Assembly (NCBI RefSeq): GCF_048773025.1
Contig: NC_133558.1
Coordinates: forward strand, 19,884,501-19,948,500
Direction: 5' to 3'
Length of the DNA: 64,000 nucleotides
Origin: Camelus bactrianus
Lineage: Eukaryota; Chordata; Mammalia; Artiodactyla; Camelidae
Shown: positions 24,113 to 37,433 of the stretch, one piece after another
Layout of the letters: each line of letters starts with the position of its first letter
Position numbering within the stretch: position 1 is the stretch's first letter
The notes under the pieces: model-generated
Database searches by the model: none
Seen by the model: only the letters and a program-made list of their open reading frames with translations
What the model was told of the DNA's origin: nothing
Position numbers and translations under genes: made by a program

Positions 24113-27100
24113 TTAGGGACTGTCAGATAACTCTTCCTGGGGCAGGAAAACTTCAGGATCAGCTAGCTGGGGCCCCAGAGGCTTCACTTGGGCCAAGATG
24201 TCCCGGATGGAGCGACAGGGGATCTTTCCAGGGCTCCTGGGGCCACAGGGCTTCGCACCAGCTGATGGATCAGGTTGGGGAGAGCCGACGGGACCCCCAC
24301 TCAATGATGAGGAGGAGACAGAAATGCAGGGGTGACCGGAGGAGCTGGACTTGCTGCCACAGGGCTGAAGGACGGTTTTGCCACTGGATTGGGAGCTGGA
24401 GCTGCCACTGAAGGAGCCAGTGCCTGGCGGGGAGCAGGGCCCCTGGGAAACACCGCCACAGGGATGGAAGGATGAACCAGAACTGCTGGAAAGGCTCGAA
24501 CTGCTGTGGACTCCAGAGCTAGGGAGGGAGCAGGGCCCCTTGGAGCCAACACCACAGAGCCGGACCCCACCAGAGCCCACTGGGTGGAGCACAACGGTCG
24601 AGGAACCTCCCGACTGGTAGATGTTAGAGCTTGAAGAGCTGTGGCTGGGGATGATGGGATTGCTGGAGAAGTATTTGCCCTCAGAGATGGGGGGCCCAGC
24701 TGCAAAGGAGGGGGCCCCTGGAGAACCTTTGACAGGGTTATCTTTGGTGAAGTAGCCCACGGGGTAGATTTTGCCCCCACTGTAGGTCATGCCTGGGACC
24801 AGATAACTGTCAGAAGAGCCACCCACCACCTCGTAGCTACCGTATTGGTTTACAGAGGTGATGGGGGGGCAGGGCTTCCCTGGAAGGCCATCACTGCTAC
24901 AGGGGACTCCGGGGCCACCAGAGCCATGCTGCTCCACCACCACCACGACAGGCCTTTTACTCTCAGATACGGAGTGGGAGCTGGTGATGATGGGCCCCCC
25001 ACTGCAGGGAGAGTCAGGGACATCAGAACTACAGGGGCGCTGGTTGGAGTTGACCTTTTGGCCACCGCTGCTGGACAACCAGGAGGTTTGGGAAACAGAA
25101 GAACTTAAGCCTCCTCCAGACTGGGAGCTGATGCTTCCCGAGTGGGAGGAGGCAGAGGCACTTTGTAGACTAGAGCTAGATCCAGAAGAGTAACTGATCT
25201 GGGAATACCCTGTTCCCGGCTTAAATAACAAAGATCCTGAAGAACCACCATGAGCAACACTGGAGCCACTGGAGCCGCCACTGGAACCACTGGAGCCACC
25301 ACTGAAACCACTTGAGCCACTGGAGCCGCCACTGGAGCCGCCACTGGAGCCACTGGAGCCACTAGAGCCACCACTGGAGCCACTGGAACTGGAAACGGAG
25401 CTGCTGGAACTGCTGGAGCCACCTTTCCCCAGGAGACAGGGGTCATTGAGGGAGGTGATACGTGTAGGGTCCTTACAGGGGTCTGAGAAGGTCCCGATGC
25501 TCTTGGCCATGGTCCCTAGGGAGGAAAGCAGTGGTTAGCAAGGGCCAGAGAGGCTGGGCTGTCTCCCTCCCCTCTCAGGCCCACCTCAGTCATCTGCTAC
25601 TCTGGTCTCTCCCTAGAGGAGCCCAGGGAATCAAGGAAAGTGAGATGGCAGGAGAGGAGAGGTGGGAAGGAAGACAATCATCTACCAGAGAAAAATAAAA
25701 TGAGGCTCCAAAGCAGGAGGCCTCGGAGGAAGATAAGAGAGAACAGAGAAGTGGCAGGAACAAAGAGGTCTAAAAGAAAGGACAACCTCTGAGAGGTGGA
25801 GGCATAAATCTCAAGGGAAGAAATCCCAGCCAGACTGTGGGACCAAGTGGAAGGGGAAGATGGGTGGGGGCCAGGATGTAGGGGCATGCACTGTTGCTTC
25901 AGAACCTGCTGGTACCAGCATGACCAGACACCTCACCCTGAGCCACCCCTGCTCTCCTGGCCCAGCCCAGGGACCGTGGGATGAAACCTTCCTCCGAGGC
26001 CACTGGCCTCTCTCTACTGCCCTCTCTCTCCGCCCAGTCATCCCAGCACACAGCTGCCTGTCCCCAGGCCCACGTCTGGCCACTCCTGCCTTTACTTCTT
26101 TCCTGAACTGACCCTTTGCTCCTAACCCAGGCTCACTTTCCCGCATGCTCCCTCTGCTCTGCACCTCAACCCTCTCAGCTCCCAGGGGTGTGGACAGAGC
26201 CACATACTTCAGCTTGTACATTGGAGAGGCTGGATCTGCTCTGCCTCCCTCGCGGTGTTACTGTGAGCACTAAATGTGATCATCTCTGCAGAAGGTTCTT
26301 TACAAAAACATTGAGCACTAGCCACTAAGACTTATTACTGACACTCCTCCTAGACCCCTCCACCTACAACCAGGTCTCCACAATCTGTGAAGTTCCCACT
26401 CTTAAAAAGAAATTCCATGCTTCCACCTCCACACCAACCCCCAACTCTGCCTGCAGCCCCCTCCACTCGGCTGCACGAATCATCTAGCACCCCCGCTGTC
26501 CTCTCTACTCCCCGGAGGCCACACAGCCTGCTGGGGGGCCACGGGCAAGATCACCAGTGTCAACAGCACAGGCCCTGGAGTCACCCAGCCTGGGGTTTGG
26601 ATCCCAGCTTAACCGCTTTCTAACTTGTGACCTTGAGTCAGTTTCCCACCCTCTCCAAACCCCTGTGTCCTCGTGTGTAGAGTGAGAATAAGAAATCTCT
26701 CAAATCGTTCTTCTAATAATCAAAAGGGCTGATGTATTTAAAGTGCTAGTTCAGTGTCTGGCACATTAAAGGGGCTCTATGAATGGTAGCAGTTATTATG
26801 AGTATTAAATATGCACTTTTCTAGCACTCTAATAATAATACTAATTCTAATAATAACAACCACCACCAACATTATATAACCCTCTAGAATTTCCAAAGCA
26901 CTGTCGCATCCATTATTTAATTAGAGACTCACAGAGAAACGGCAGCTAGGTGCTAACATTTACCTCATTTTAGAATTTCAGAAACAGAGGCTCACCCAGA
27001 TTACAAAATTCTAGGTTTATAGGGAAGAATTCGGCCTGCAGTAATGGTCAGTAAAAATGACCAGATTTACACACCACAGAAACTTGTAAAGGGAGACAAA

Positions 27101-27796
27101 GCAGTAGTGGAGGCGGGAAAGGCTCATAAACAAACTTGTCCAGAAGCAGAAATCCAGAGCTTCCTGCTCTTGAATAGCAAAGCTCAGCTAAGATAAAGCA
27201 AGTTAGTGGATGAAGCAAAATAAGTTATTCAGCCAAACTAAGACTTTTGTTACAGTCATTCAGGAAAGAGCAAAACCCACTACAAACAATCGTCTACCAT
27301 GGACAGAGGCTGTCTGGCCGTAAAGCAGTGAATCTGTCACTCAGGGCTCACCAGTGCAGCTGAGACTACACTGCAGGGCTTAAGTTTCAAAGGGGTGATA
27401 ATAAATGGATTAAGACAATAAAGTTTTATAAGTACGAACCTAAAAAAAGAAAAAAAAGGAAAAGTAGAAGAAATTGAGGCTCAGAAATTTTAACTTGCCT
27501 GAGGTGCCAAGGCAATGACGAGCAAACCCCAGACTCAAGCATCAGATTTAGAGCTGCCCCGTCCCAGCTGGCTGGGTCCCCTCCAGGATGCTCCTCACAC
27601 AGTGGCATCCCTCCCAACCCCAGCTCCCTCCAGCCTTCCTGGACCTAGTGTCTGCATCCCTCCCTCCCTTCTCTCCCCACTCTCCCTGCGCCCAGGGTCC
27701 CCCACTCCTACCTTGCAGGAGGAGACCGGCCAGCAGCAGAGCCAGCATCCCTCGCCCTCCCACACGCCCTATCTGGGATGCTCTCGAAGAGCCCAT
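24113..27796 (-). CDS. CDSN: CDSN, corneodesmosin
   Basis: Two coding exons: 27712-27796 and 24113-25515 on the minus strand, 495 residues against 529 in human. Exon 1 ([20 protein letters not shown]...) is the signal peptide and ends in phase 1 at CTGCAAG|GTAGG. Exon 2 follows CCCTAG and reads [20 protein letters not shown]. After a conserved Cys pair comes a Gly/Ser loop region (about residues 58-120) built of GSSG/GGSSG units, known in the family to mediate homophilic adhesion. Conserved blocks follow: [46 protein letters not shown], a second Ser/Gly-rich part, and the C-terminus [20 protein letters not shown]. It is secreted into corneodesmosomes and holds corneocytes together; proteolysis allows shedding. 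The shortfall against human is mostly in the first glycine loop. The frame is open with conserved ends. Confidence 0.97.
25516..27711 (-). other. CDSN: CDSN intron 1
   Basis: A 2.2-kb intron with GT...AG ends. It contains a MIR-like piece at about 26570-26800 and A+T-rich filler; no other exon was recognised. Confidence 0.7.
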
Positions 27797-27845
27797 CTTG
27801 GACCTTGCGGCCTTCTGACTGACAGCAGCTCGTGGACACCCAGGG

Positions 27846-27853
27846 CCTTTATG
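27846..27853 (-). promoter_or_regulatory. CDSN: TATA-like box of CDSN
   Basis: CATAAAGG on the minus strand about 50 bases upstream of the CDSN start codon. That predicts a 5' UTR of only about 20-25 bases, in line with the short leader known for this gene. Confidence 0.55.
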
Positions 27854-29486
27854 CCAGGGCTGGACATTCTCTGGTCAGGAGTCATGTGGGGAGGGGAGGA
27901 GAGGCGGAGGGATAGGTGCCTGGGGGAAGTTGGTGTGCCGGGAGGAGCTGAAGTAATCAGCTCGAGCATCTGCCTACTCAGCAGCAGAGATGGCTGCCAT
28001 TGGGGTACCGGGGCCACCTGGTTGGCCTGCCCCTCATTGCCTAACTCGGAACCAGGCGCTCTGCCTCTACAGCCTCCCACTCTGGGGCGGCCACTCTCAC
28101 CAAGGGGCCCAGGTGCCTGGCTCCCTCACTCTCCTGCCTTCCCCAGGTTTGACCTGCCTGACTCCCTATCCTTCCTCCATGCACAAGACATGGACATTTC
28201 AACTTTCCCTTCCACACCAGGTACCTGCTGCAGCCCCTAGCCCCGCCACATGGTTAACCCCACCTGGGTTCCCATCCACAGCCTCTAGATCTGCCCTTCT
28301 CCTTGGGACCCATCCATCACTCAGCCTCCGCTGTCCTCCTCCAGATATAAAGATCTGCACCCCAAACTGAGTGCCCCACTGCTGTCACTGCCCAAGTACC
28401 GTCTGGGCCACACAGCTATAATGTGCTCCATCAGTGAGTGTGCCTTCAGAGTCTGCACTCCAAAACCAGTTCCCTGACCTCTCCCTTCTGGGGGGTGCTC
28501 CAGGGACAGCAGGTGAGGTGCTAGACACCAGGGCCTCAGCCCAGGGGCAGGCCTGGGCTGGGGACCCCTGTCATAGCTGGGCCTGGGTTACTCACAGGCC
28601 ACTCACAGCCCCTCCCCCGGGGTGACCCTGACTGCAGTGGGTGAGCAAGAGGCTAATGAGACTAAATGGGAAGGTGGTGGCCCTGCCGCCCATTAGCTGG
28701 CTGCCTGGCCTGGATGAGCGAACAGGAAGCAGCCAGCTCGTGCCTGGGTTGTGGATTGCATATGCTGTATTTATCAACTAAAGAAAAGACACAAGTAAAG
28801 TAAATCATTCATCACATTTATTATAAAGAAATAGTATTTTAACTTTGTTCAAGTATGTGGTCATTCGCTCCTATTAGAGTAAAAAATACAGTCAATTATT
28901 ATCAGTTTGTATATCTTAAGAGTATTCCATATAATTTTGTTTTAGATTTAGATGCATAAAATTTTGAACGTGAAAATTGCAGCGCATTTTAAAACATGGG
29001 GAGGGGGATAGTTTCCTATGTTCTGTGTTAATTCATTTTCTTTTCCCATATGAATTTACATGTAATGTAGTCAAGCATACTGTGAATAGATTTGTCTATA
29101 ATAGAAAAAAAAAAAGGTAAAGGAGGGTCAGCAGGCTCCCAGGTCCCTAAAGGATGAAGGACCAGAGCCCTGAGATCTGCTAAGAGGGGGGCGGTTCCTC
29201 CTCCATCGCATTCCCCTCCATCCTGCTTTGATCCTGGCCCCACCCCAGCCAATTAATTGCTCAGTGGTATTGCAGAGAGAGTATCAGTATCGGAGGGAGG
29301 GGCCTGGGAGTCAGGCTCTCTTTCCTCCTCCCCCAGGCCCACCCAGCCCTCTCCCTGCTCCCCTCCCCCAGACTCTCATTTCTATACCTGCTCAGACTCC
29401 TCACAGAGGCAGCCCTACCCTGGAGCCCTCTCCTCGGCTGGTTTCTGCCTTTCTTTCCGTCTCCTGTTCTGCTTCTGAGCCCAGCC
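27854..29486. other. Intergenic upstream of CDSN
   Basis: GC-rich until about 28750, then AT-rich. No gene. The proximal part probably carries the keratinocyte-specific regulation of CDSN, but I cannot point to defined sites. Confidence 0.4.
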
Positions 29487-29654
29487 CAGCACTGTCCATA
29501 GAACTTTCTGTCTGTGCTGTCCAATACAGCAGCCACCTGTGGCTACTGAGCATGTGAAATGAGGCTAGTGTGACCAAAGGGAGAAACTGAATTTATCATT
29601 TTACTTAATTTAATTAATTTAGATGTAAATAGCCACATGCGGCTAGTAGTTACC
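29487..29654 (+). mobile_element. MER5A-like DNA transposon (hAT-Charlie) remnant
   Basis: Starts CAGCACTGTCCATAGAACT and contains the diagnostic CTGTGCTGTCCAATACAGCA, AGCCACCTGTGGCTACTGAG and CCACATGCGGCTAGTAG. Non-autonomous and non-coding. Confidence 0.85.
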
Positions 29655-29799
29655 TTCTAATCCAGCCCTTGACGGTCTGCTAGCACCCACAATGGGAGTG
29701 GAAGGGAGAGGGTCTGTGGGAGCTCTGGGGACAGGGAGTGATGAGACAGTGTCCCCTGAAGAGGGTTGGTGCAGGGAGGAGGGAAAAAGAAAAACAACA

Positions 29800-30080
29800 C
29801 TGGTTTGAGAATCAGTATAACCTGGGTTCAAGTTCCAGCTAACCTCCTGGCTTTGGGCAACTCACCAAACCTTTCTGAACTTCAGTGTTCTCATCTGTAA
29901 AATGGGAATCTTATAATTTATGCCTACCTGGGGGTGGGGGTGGGTATAGCTCAGTGTTAGAGCACGTGCTTAGCATGTACCAGATCCTAGGTTTAAGCCC
30001 CAGTACCTCCATTTTTAAAAATTAAAAATAAAAATAAACAAATTATGCCTAGCTTGCAGGACTATTATGAGGATCAAATA
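29800..30080 (+). repeat. MIR split by a camelid SINE
   Basis: MIR text (AACCTGGGTTCAAGTTCCAG ... CTGTAAAATGGGAA) runs to about 29929 and resumes after 30041. The interrupting SINE is flanked by a short duplication around TTATGCCTA. Confidence 0.75.
29930..30041 (+). repeat. Camelid tRNA-Ala-derived SINE
   Basis: G-rich head, TAGCTCAGTGTTAGAGCAC, GCTTAGCATG and a diverged B box; A-rich tail. The target duplication TTATGCCTA is on both sides, within a MIR. Confidence 0.9.
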
Positions 30081-30084
30081 GGAA

Positions 30085-30240
30085 ATTACCAGAAAGATTA
30101 CATGGACAAATTTATGGTTACCAGGAGGAAAGGGGATGGGAAGGGATAAATTGGGAGTTTGAGATTTGCAAATATTAACTACTATATGTAAAAATAGATT
30201 TAAAAAACAAATTTTTTTCTGTATAGCACGGAATGTGCTC
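30085..30240 (+). repeat. L1 LINE 3' end fragment
   Basis: GATTACATGGACAAATTTATGG, then GGTTACCAGGAGG-type text and a TATAGCACGG-like end resemble the 3' UTR of ruminant/camelid L1. Short and diverged. Confidence 0.45.
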
Positions 30241-33200
30241 ACCCACAGCCCCAGGCCCTCTCTGGAGCCTCCAGTCCAGCTGAGCTAAAGAATTTCCCCT
30301 GCCCACCCCCACCCTCTGCAGAGCAGCAGTCACACCATGCACACAGGGGTGCTATTTAAAATGATGTTGCTCCTTCTGAAAGTCAGTTCCTCCCTAGACT
30401 CTCAGGCCCCACTGGCTCTGTTTCCAGTGGGGAAGGAGGGAGGGGCCCTGGGAGCCTTGTGGGTGGGGTGAAGAGGAGGCACAGCCGGCCCTGTGGGATA
30501 CCCTTTTCCAGCACAAACAGGTGGCGATGCTTGTCTTGTTTTCTTCCTCCCATCCCTCCCAAGGATGCTGTCAGACCTGGGCCAGGACAGCCAGGGCCGA
30601 AGGAGGCACAGTCTCTCTGGGCTTCTTGCCATATCTCCTGCCACCCACACAGCCCAGTGGTGTGGCCACATTCCTCCTCCCAACTGCTGTCCTCCTGTCC
30701 ACCCCATCCACCTGGTCCACCCATCCCCCCGGTCCACCCATCCCACCACCCATGTCTGCCCCATTCCCTCGCTGCCTGCCCACACGTGGGCCCTCTGAAT
30801 GCCTCTCCTCAGCTCTCCCTCCTTCTTACTGAAATCAGCCTTGATGTATTTTACTCTGCTGTGTCCCTGGGTCTCCTCTCAGCTCACACAGCAAAGATCT
30901 GAAGCTAATGAGGCCAAGGATGGCGGGGGAGGGACATTTGCCGAGTGCCCACCCAAACCAAGACCACCTTCTGGGATGCTCACCAGTTAGACACCGCCCG
31001 GGTGGTGCAGATGCGTCTGCTGTGTTCCCTAGCCACAAAGTCTACCCCAAACCCCGCCAATGAGTGAGAGAGTGAGGGTGGCCCCAGGCAGCCCCCCACC
31101 AGACAAAACCCAGCTTAAAGTACGTGCCTTCTATAAGCAGGAGACCTCAGGCCCCTGCCCCATATCTGAAGAAGGCTGATTGCGTCCACTCCAAGCCACC
31201 CTGGCTGCTCTGTGCTGCTGTGTTCTGCACGAGGCATTGGTTCGGTGCACGTGGTCCTGTGCTGGGCTCTGGAAGTTGCAACAAGGAGGAAGATGAACAG
31301 TCCTTGCCCTGGAGGGGCTGCAGTCCAGCCAAGAACGCAAAGCGCCAAGAGGAGGTTGGTGTGAAGAAAGAGGGCAGGCACTTGGCTTCAAGGAGGTGGC
31401 CGGACTTCCCCTGGGACCTTGAGGAGTATGTTGAGAAGAACAGGGAGCAGGTGGCTCAGACTGAGGGCCTTGGCGGTGCTGAAGGTAAATTTAGAAGGAG
31501 CGCTGGCTTGGGTTGGCGTGGGACATGCACACGCAGAGGAACAGCGGGTTTGGAGAGTGGACAGGCTGCGTGGTGGCCCAGCACGGGAGGTGATTGTGAC
31601 ACCGGGCTGAAGGAGCGCACGGGAACCGAGCGGGAGCTGAATGCTCTCAGTGGGGAGGACCCGGGTCAGAGAGGAGTCTTTGGGGCAGAAAACCACCATT
31701 TCCTGACTGCCGACTGTGGGCCACATATCATCCTATGTACTTGACATGTGCTCTGGTGTTTAATCCTAGCCCTACAGGTCAGTGTTTTTAATCCCGCATT
31801 TCACAGATGACAAAACTGAGTTAAAATTATTTGCCCAAACCAGCTGGTAACAAGCCAAAGAGTTTGGAAAGGACTCAGACCCAATCCACACAGGTCCCAT
31901 TTCTCCGTGTAGCTTACACCATGCCGTAAATTAATGGCTGGGGCCCATGGGCTGACTTCAGGTTCCTTAAGCCCTGTAAGAATGTGTACAAATTCCTGTG
32001 TGTCATCAAAGTCTCAGAGGTTAAGTCCTGAGTGAGAAAGTCTCTCCCACTCAACATTTTCTCCCCTGCATTTCACCCAGGGCCTAAAAGTCCGGACAGA
32101 CGTTCTAGAACAGGTGTTCCATGCAGGGGTTCTTGGCAGACCTCAGGCATAGGCTTGAGAGAGGGAGAAAGGGAGTGAAAAAAATAGGAAGAGGAAAGGC
32201 CTGAAAGGTTATTTTGTGGTGGGCAGAGGTAGAGAGGCCCCCCCGGGCCACCCTGGGCTCCAGGACCTGCGGGCTCTCCCTCCTCTGCACCCGGCTCTGC
32301 TCTGCTCCAGTCAAAGCTGTTTTCCTCTCCTGCTCTCTCTCTCTCCCTCTGCCTGTGGTGGGCTCATCCCTCCCTCACACGGGGGAGCCAACACTCTGGA
32401 TCCAATCCCAGGAGGGTCGACCCCCTGAGTTGTTTCTCCCATGGCGGGGATGGGTGGCCCTGAGTCATCCACACTCTCCACCTGGTCCCTCTCAGGACCC
32501 AGAACATAGAAGGAGAGGATGCATTTACATTCGGAGGTTCCTACCCACTCAGAGCTGGATGGCCCCTCCTTCGCCCAGGTGTGCCCGTAGGACTGGCTGA
32601 ACTTCATTCAGTTTAGTCTCCCCTTCTCTACCTGCCTCTGGAGTTCCTTCCCTGGGGTAGACGATCAAGGCCGAATCCACATTCCACCTGGTCTGACTCC
32701 TTTACCCTCTCCTCAGATAGATTCTGCAGTACATCATCTACGCAGCCCCTGCCTGGCCTCAAAATGCCACCAAACCTTTCGGCCCTGGACTGTAAGGCTC
32801 CATGGCAGGGGGCAAAACACATGTCTGTCCACTGAATCCCAAGCACTTAGGCACTTGGCGATTTTTTGGAAAGAAAGAATGAATGAACATGTCCAGGTCA
32901 CCCTCCCCTCTTCTGCCTTTGTCTGGACCACATCTTCTTCCTCTGTTTCATGCCCTCCACCCCTCCCCACGTCTACTACTTGCAAAGATCACTAGAGGTG
33001 CTGGCAGGGATACACCAATGGCCAAAGCTTGGCCTTCAAGAATGCTTGGTCTAGCCGGGCAGGGGCAGCAGGCTCATGAACTTGGCTCTGACGCAGAGCC
33101 ACTCGCCCGTGCTTTCTCGTGGGCCTGCCTGTCCCGCCCTCATTCCTCATGGTTGACTCTTCTCCCTTGAGCCTCTCTTCTCTCCCCTGGATGAGCTCTG

Positions 33201-34850
33201 TCCTCTGCAGGAGGCAGCACACTTCCATTGACAAACAGCAGAGCTCACGTGGCTGCGATGAGGAAGTACTGGGATTTCCCCTGGACAAGGCTTTGATTCG
33301 ATGCTGGGGTGGGGTAGGCAGTGCTATGTCCTTACAAAAATCCCCAAGGTGATTCATTTAGGGAATCTCACCCCAGCACAACATGTTGCCTCTAGCTGAG
33401 AATCACGGCTCTGGAGAGCAGTCTCCACCCCATCAAAATACATCTACTTCCTCAAATCTACTCAGTGGCGTGGTCCATACTCAGCCACACCTTCTTTCTT
33501 CTCCATTTGGCTCCCTGGGCCATCACTCTCTCCTCTAGGACTGACCTCCTGGAACTTGGCCTGGACAGTATCCACATTTGCTTTCCCCTGGCCCTGTTCT
33601 CACCATCTTAGCAGCCCCACTAGCAACTTCCAATGGACGAAGGGCACCGCAGCTGGGACATGGGAGTGAGGGCTGGGGTCAGAGCCAGGGCCATCTTCAG
33701 CCAGTGAATCCTGCAGAGGAAGATGTGGCAGGTGGGAGCTCTGCCCACCAGGCTATCTGTACCCCCACTCCTGTTTCCTTTCCCTCCTCCCCCATCCTTC
33801 TCCCTTCCCACCAATTCCTGCAAACAATAGGGAGTCAGCTGAGTGACAGTCATGGTCCTTGGGTTCAAGACTTCATCGCTTTGTTTAAGTCACATCTGAT
33901 TTGGCCACCAGCCCTCTTGTCTCATGAGGAGGTGCATGTGGAGGCTGTGATTAGCTCTTAGAGTAACAATAATATTTTTCATCCTCTCTGCTCTGTGGAA
34001 CAAGTGTTAGAGAAACCAGCACTCATTGTCTGCTCATGATGCTCACCTATTAAATAGTCATTCTTTCCCACAGTCGCTATTAATGCATTTTATTGTTATT
34101 GGTCACCCAGAATAGAGACCCAGCTCCCTCCTGATCCAGCAGGAGAGGGTGAGAGAGAACCGGGGCACAGTCTGAATGTGCTTTCAGGAGAGGCTGGAAG
34201 GACTTCTGCTAAGCAGGGTGTGGCCCTCAGAGCTTCTGGGGGTAGGATCAGCGTCTTCTCCCCTCCTTCCAGCCTGTCTAAATCCCTCTGGCTGAGAGTA
34301 TCTCATAGGCAGGGAGCTTCCCCCAGTGTGTCCCTGGCACCTGATGCATCACCTGCACACACAGGTGACCAGGAAACCCAGAATCCTACTGGAGACACTG
34401 GCATCCCGTGCCCAGCTCTGTTCTCTGGGACCCCAGGACCAGAACCAGAGAAGGACACTGACTCCCTGACTCCTTGACAGTGTGTATCCATCAGCTGGTC
34501 ACAAACATCTGCACATAGGGGATGGATCTTGATTCCCTCAATGCTTCTAGGAGACAGAAATTATTATTTATCCTTTGGAGCTGCAGACGCAAGTTCAGGG
34601 TGTGAAGATGATGTCTACTACCAGTAGCCGGGGACTTTACCCAGAATCCTGATGCGGTATTCTGCACACAGCACCAAGCTAGCTTTTCCTCTTCTCCTTG
34701 GGTATTTACATGACCCAACTCAGTCCCTCATTTCATGCAGTCCTGGTGGAAGCCCTCCCTGACTTCCCTATTAAAACTGTGCTCCACTTCATCCCCACAC
34801 TTATGACTGTTTCCTTCCTCTGCCTTATTTTTCTTCATTGCCCCTTTTTG
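30241..34850. other. Intergenic, repeat remnants only
   Basis: No gene supported. A MIR-like piece lies at about 31740-31860. The plus-strand frame at 31124-31744 (206 codons) shows no domain and lies in sequence that reads like an old interspersed repeat. The human neighbour PSORS1C1, which spans this interval, was not recognisable as a coding gene. Confidence 0.45.
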
Positions 34851-34972
34851 CGAGGGCGAGGGGGAGGTAATTAGGTTTATTTATTTATTTTTTAATGGAA
34901 GTACTGGGGATTGAACCCAGGACCTCCTGCATGCTCAGCATGCACTCTACCATTGAGCCCTCCCCTCCCCCC
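34851..34972 (-). repeat. Camelid tRNA-Ala-derived SINE
   Basis: Antisense copy: TTTATTTATT tail, GGGGATTGAACCCAGGACC, CTCTACCATTGAG, C-run head. Confidence 0.9.
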
Positions 34973-36612
34973 TGTGTAGTTCTTATCTCCACAAGATATC
35001 CTATTACATACATCATGTATACATCTGCCTATTGTTCACTTCCCCCCCCCCCAAGGTAAGCGCCTGCAGGCGAGGCCCTCCTCTCTGACTCACCGCTGTA
35101 TCCACAGCTCTAGAGCACTTCCCGGCTCATGGAAGGAACTCAGTTGGCAATGAGAGAAAGAATAAGTAATGAAGGTGTGGACCACTCGGCCAAATAGCCT
35201 GTGCCTGAATTTCCCTTAGGTCGCCAGAGCCTTCCTCCTGTCACCCCAGGTGCCTGACTCACCTTAGAGGGGTCATCCTGGAGACTAAGAAGGGCTTGAC
35301 CGAGTACCCGGGGAGTGGATAATGTTAGACGCCAAATGAGGACTCTGGAGGGAAACACCTTGGAGGAGTCTCTGTGCTGCCCTCTGGTGGTAGATCTTGG
35401 AATACCACAGACAAGGAATTTAGGCTATCAGCATTGCATGGGAATTTTAGAGATTATTGAAGAAATCCCCTAGTCACATCCCAAGGCCACACAGAGAACA
35501 GATGGCAGAGTAGGAACAAGGACTTGAGTGACAGTCTGATGCTTTCATCATTACACTGTTCTGTCTGTCCCCCTCACAGGGGCTGAAATTACACCACAGA
35601 ACAGAAGGATGTTAGCTGGAAAAGCCTTAGGAGATGGGTTTGGTTTAATTCAACAAGTTATTTGAGCCAGTGCTAGGCACCTGGTGGGCACTTAATTAAA
35701 GATTAGGGTGATAAGTGTACAGTAAGAGAGCCTAAGTGTATACTAAAGCAAGTTTTTGGTCAAATGAATTTGAAACATGAAATTGGCAGAGGAGTTAGGA
35801 CTTCCCTCCTGGGATCCTACCTCAGGGTGTGCCCCTCTCTAATTTAACTTTTATCACATTTTATTGCCGTGATTTACATCTTTGTTTCCTTTCTAGACAC
35901 AGAGCTCCTTGACGGCAGGGAGGACCAAAACTTCTCCCTGGAATTGTCACCATCACCTAGCATCCCAAACAGTAGATGCTTAATAAATGATCATTATATG
36001 GAAAAATAGAGAAACAAATGAATGGTTTGGAGTTTCCCCCCACCCCAAAAAATCTTCAAAGGAGAACAGACAATGTCTTTGAACTAGACATCTCTTCTGT
36101 CTAGCCCAAAGAATTTATTTGCCTGTCCAAAGGCTGAGGGCTGTACCCAATGTTTTCTCAAGGTAACTCAGCTTCTATAATTAGATTATACCATGATACT
36201 AGTTCTGGGTTCTATGTTCTCACTGGTTAAGCATTTATTGACTACCTGCCATGTCCAAAGTTCTGAGCTATTGTTCTCTAAGTCTGTGATCCTATTCTAT
36301 TATATAATCCTATGACTCCATGTTGACATAAGATGCAGTGGTGTCCTCATTGCATTCACTCCTAGGTGGAGATCAGCCAAGGCGGATGGGAAAGAATCAG
36401 CATTGTCTAATCTGAATGGATAAACTGGCACAATGAGTTCCGCTGTGTCAGTTCCTTACCATTCAGTCCCACTCAGCCTCCTCCCATTTTTAGGTGCCAA
36501 TACCTGCTGTCTATTAATAGGTATTAAAATCTCCAGTTTACTTCTTGCCTCCTCTTCCCTCTCCCACTCACCCACCTCTTGTGTCAAACTGGGAAGAATT
36601 GTTTTGGAGCCT
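34973..36612. other. Intergenic with an L2 3' end
   Basis: An L2-like 3' end lies at about 35850-35995 (AGACACAGAGCTCCTTGACG ... GATGCTTAATAAATG). No gene. Confidence 0.45.
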
Positions 36613-36625
36613 GCATCCAGTTTTG

Positions 36626-36761
36626 TTTGTTTGGGAGTGGGGGGTAATTAAGCTTATTTATTTATTTATCTATTTATTTTTAATGGAGGTACTAGGGATT
36701 GAACCCCGGACCTCATGCATGCTGAGCAGGCACTCTACCACTGAGCTACACCCTCCCCATA
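36626..36761 (-). repeat. Camelid tRNA-Ala-derived SINE with 13-bp target duplication
   Basis: Antisense copy bounded by identical GCATCCAGTTTTG at 36613-36625 and 36762-36774, so the insertion is complete and fairly recent. Confidence 0.93.
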
Positions 36762-37433
36762 GCATCCAGTTTTGACTTCGGCACTTGTGTTATGTCTTGG
36801 ACAGGTGAGTTACCTCTGTTAACAGTAGTCTCTTCGTCTGTGAAATGGGGCTAATAATCTGAGCCAGGAACTAGGAGAGAAGTAAGACATCCGAAGACAG
36901 ACAAAGCACAATCCCTGCCCTCAGGAAGCTCATACTTTACAAGGGGAGAGACATGGAAACCAACATAATGCGGTGGCAATGAAGACCAAACCGCACAATA
37001 TAAAGAGCCCTAGATCCTTTCCTGGGTTACATCAGGGACTCAGCTCTTTCCCTTACTTTCCCTCTCCTTTGAGAAATTTTTTCTCTTTCCATTCCCAATG
37101 AACTCCATCTCACTGGCTTGGGAAGTTGCTGAGGGTCAGTTTGAGGGGTCCAGATTTCTTCTTCCCTTCCATCCCATACTTCCCCACTGTGGTACACCCA
37201 GTTATGTCCGTGTGTCTCCCCACCACTGGGCTCAGTTCTAGCAGAGGAGAAAGACTGTCAGATATGAGCTCCCGAGCCCTGGCACCAAGACCTCTAATTT
37301 CCCCCAACCTACCTGTCCAATGATATCTGCCTCTTCTCCAGACTACAGTCCCTTCACTCTAATCATTTTGACCTGCTCTCTCCTGCTCAAACTCACCATT
37401 CATTAATGAATTCAGCCATTCATAGATCATGTA

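Noticed and set aside
24641-25108. Plus-strand frame inside CDSN exon 2
   Set aside because: Antisense shadow of the Gly/Ser-rich coding sequence.
27515-28240. Plus-strand open frame of 241 codons over the CDSN promoter
   Set aside because: It is antisense to CDSN exon 1 and its upstream region and is explained by high GC content.
31124-31744. Plus-strand open frame of 206 codons
   Set aside because: No recognisable domain; it lies in repeat-like sequence and flows into a MIR-type segment at its 3' side.
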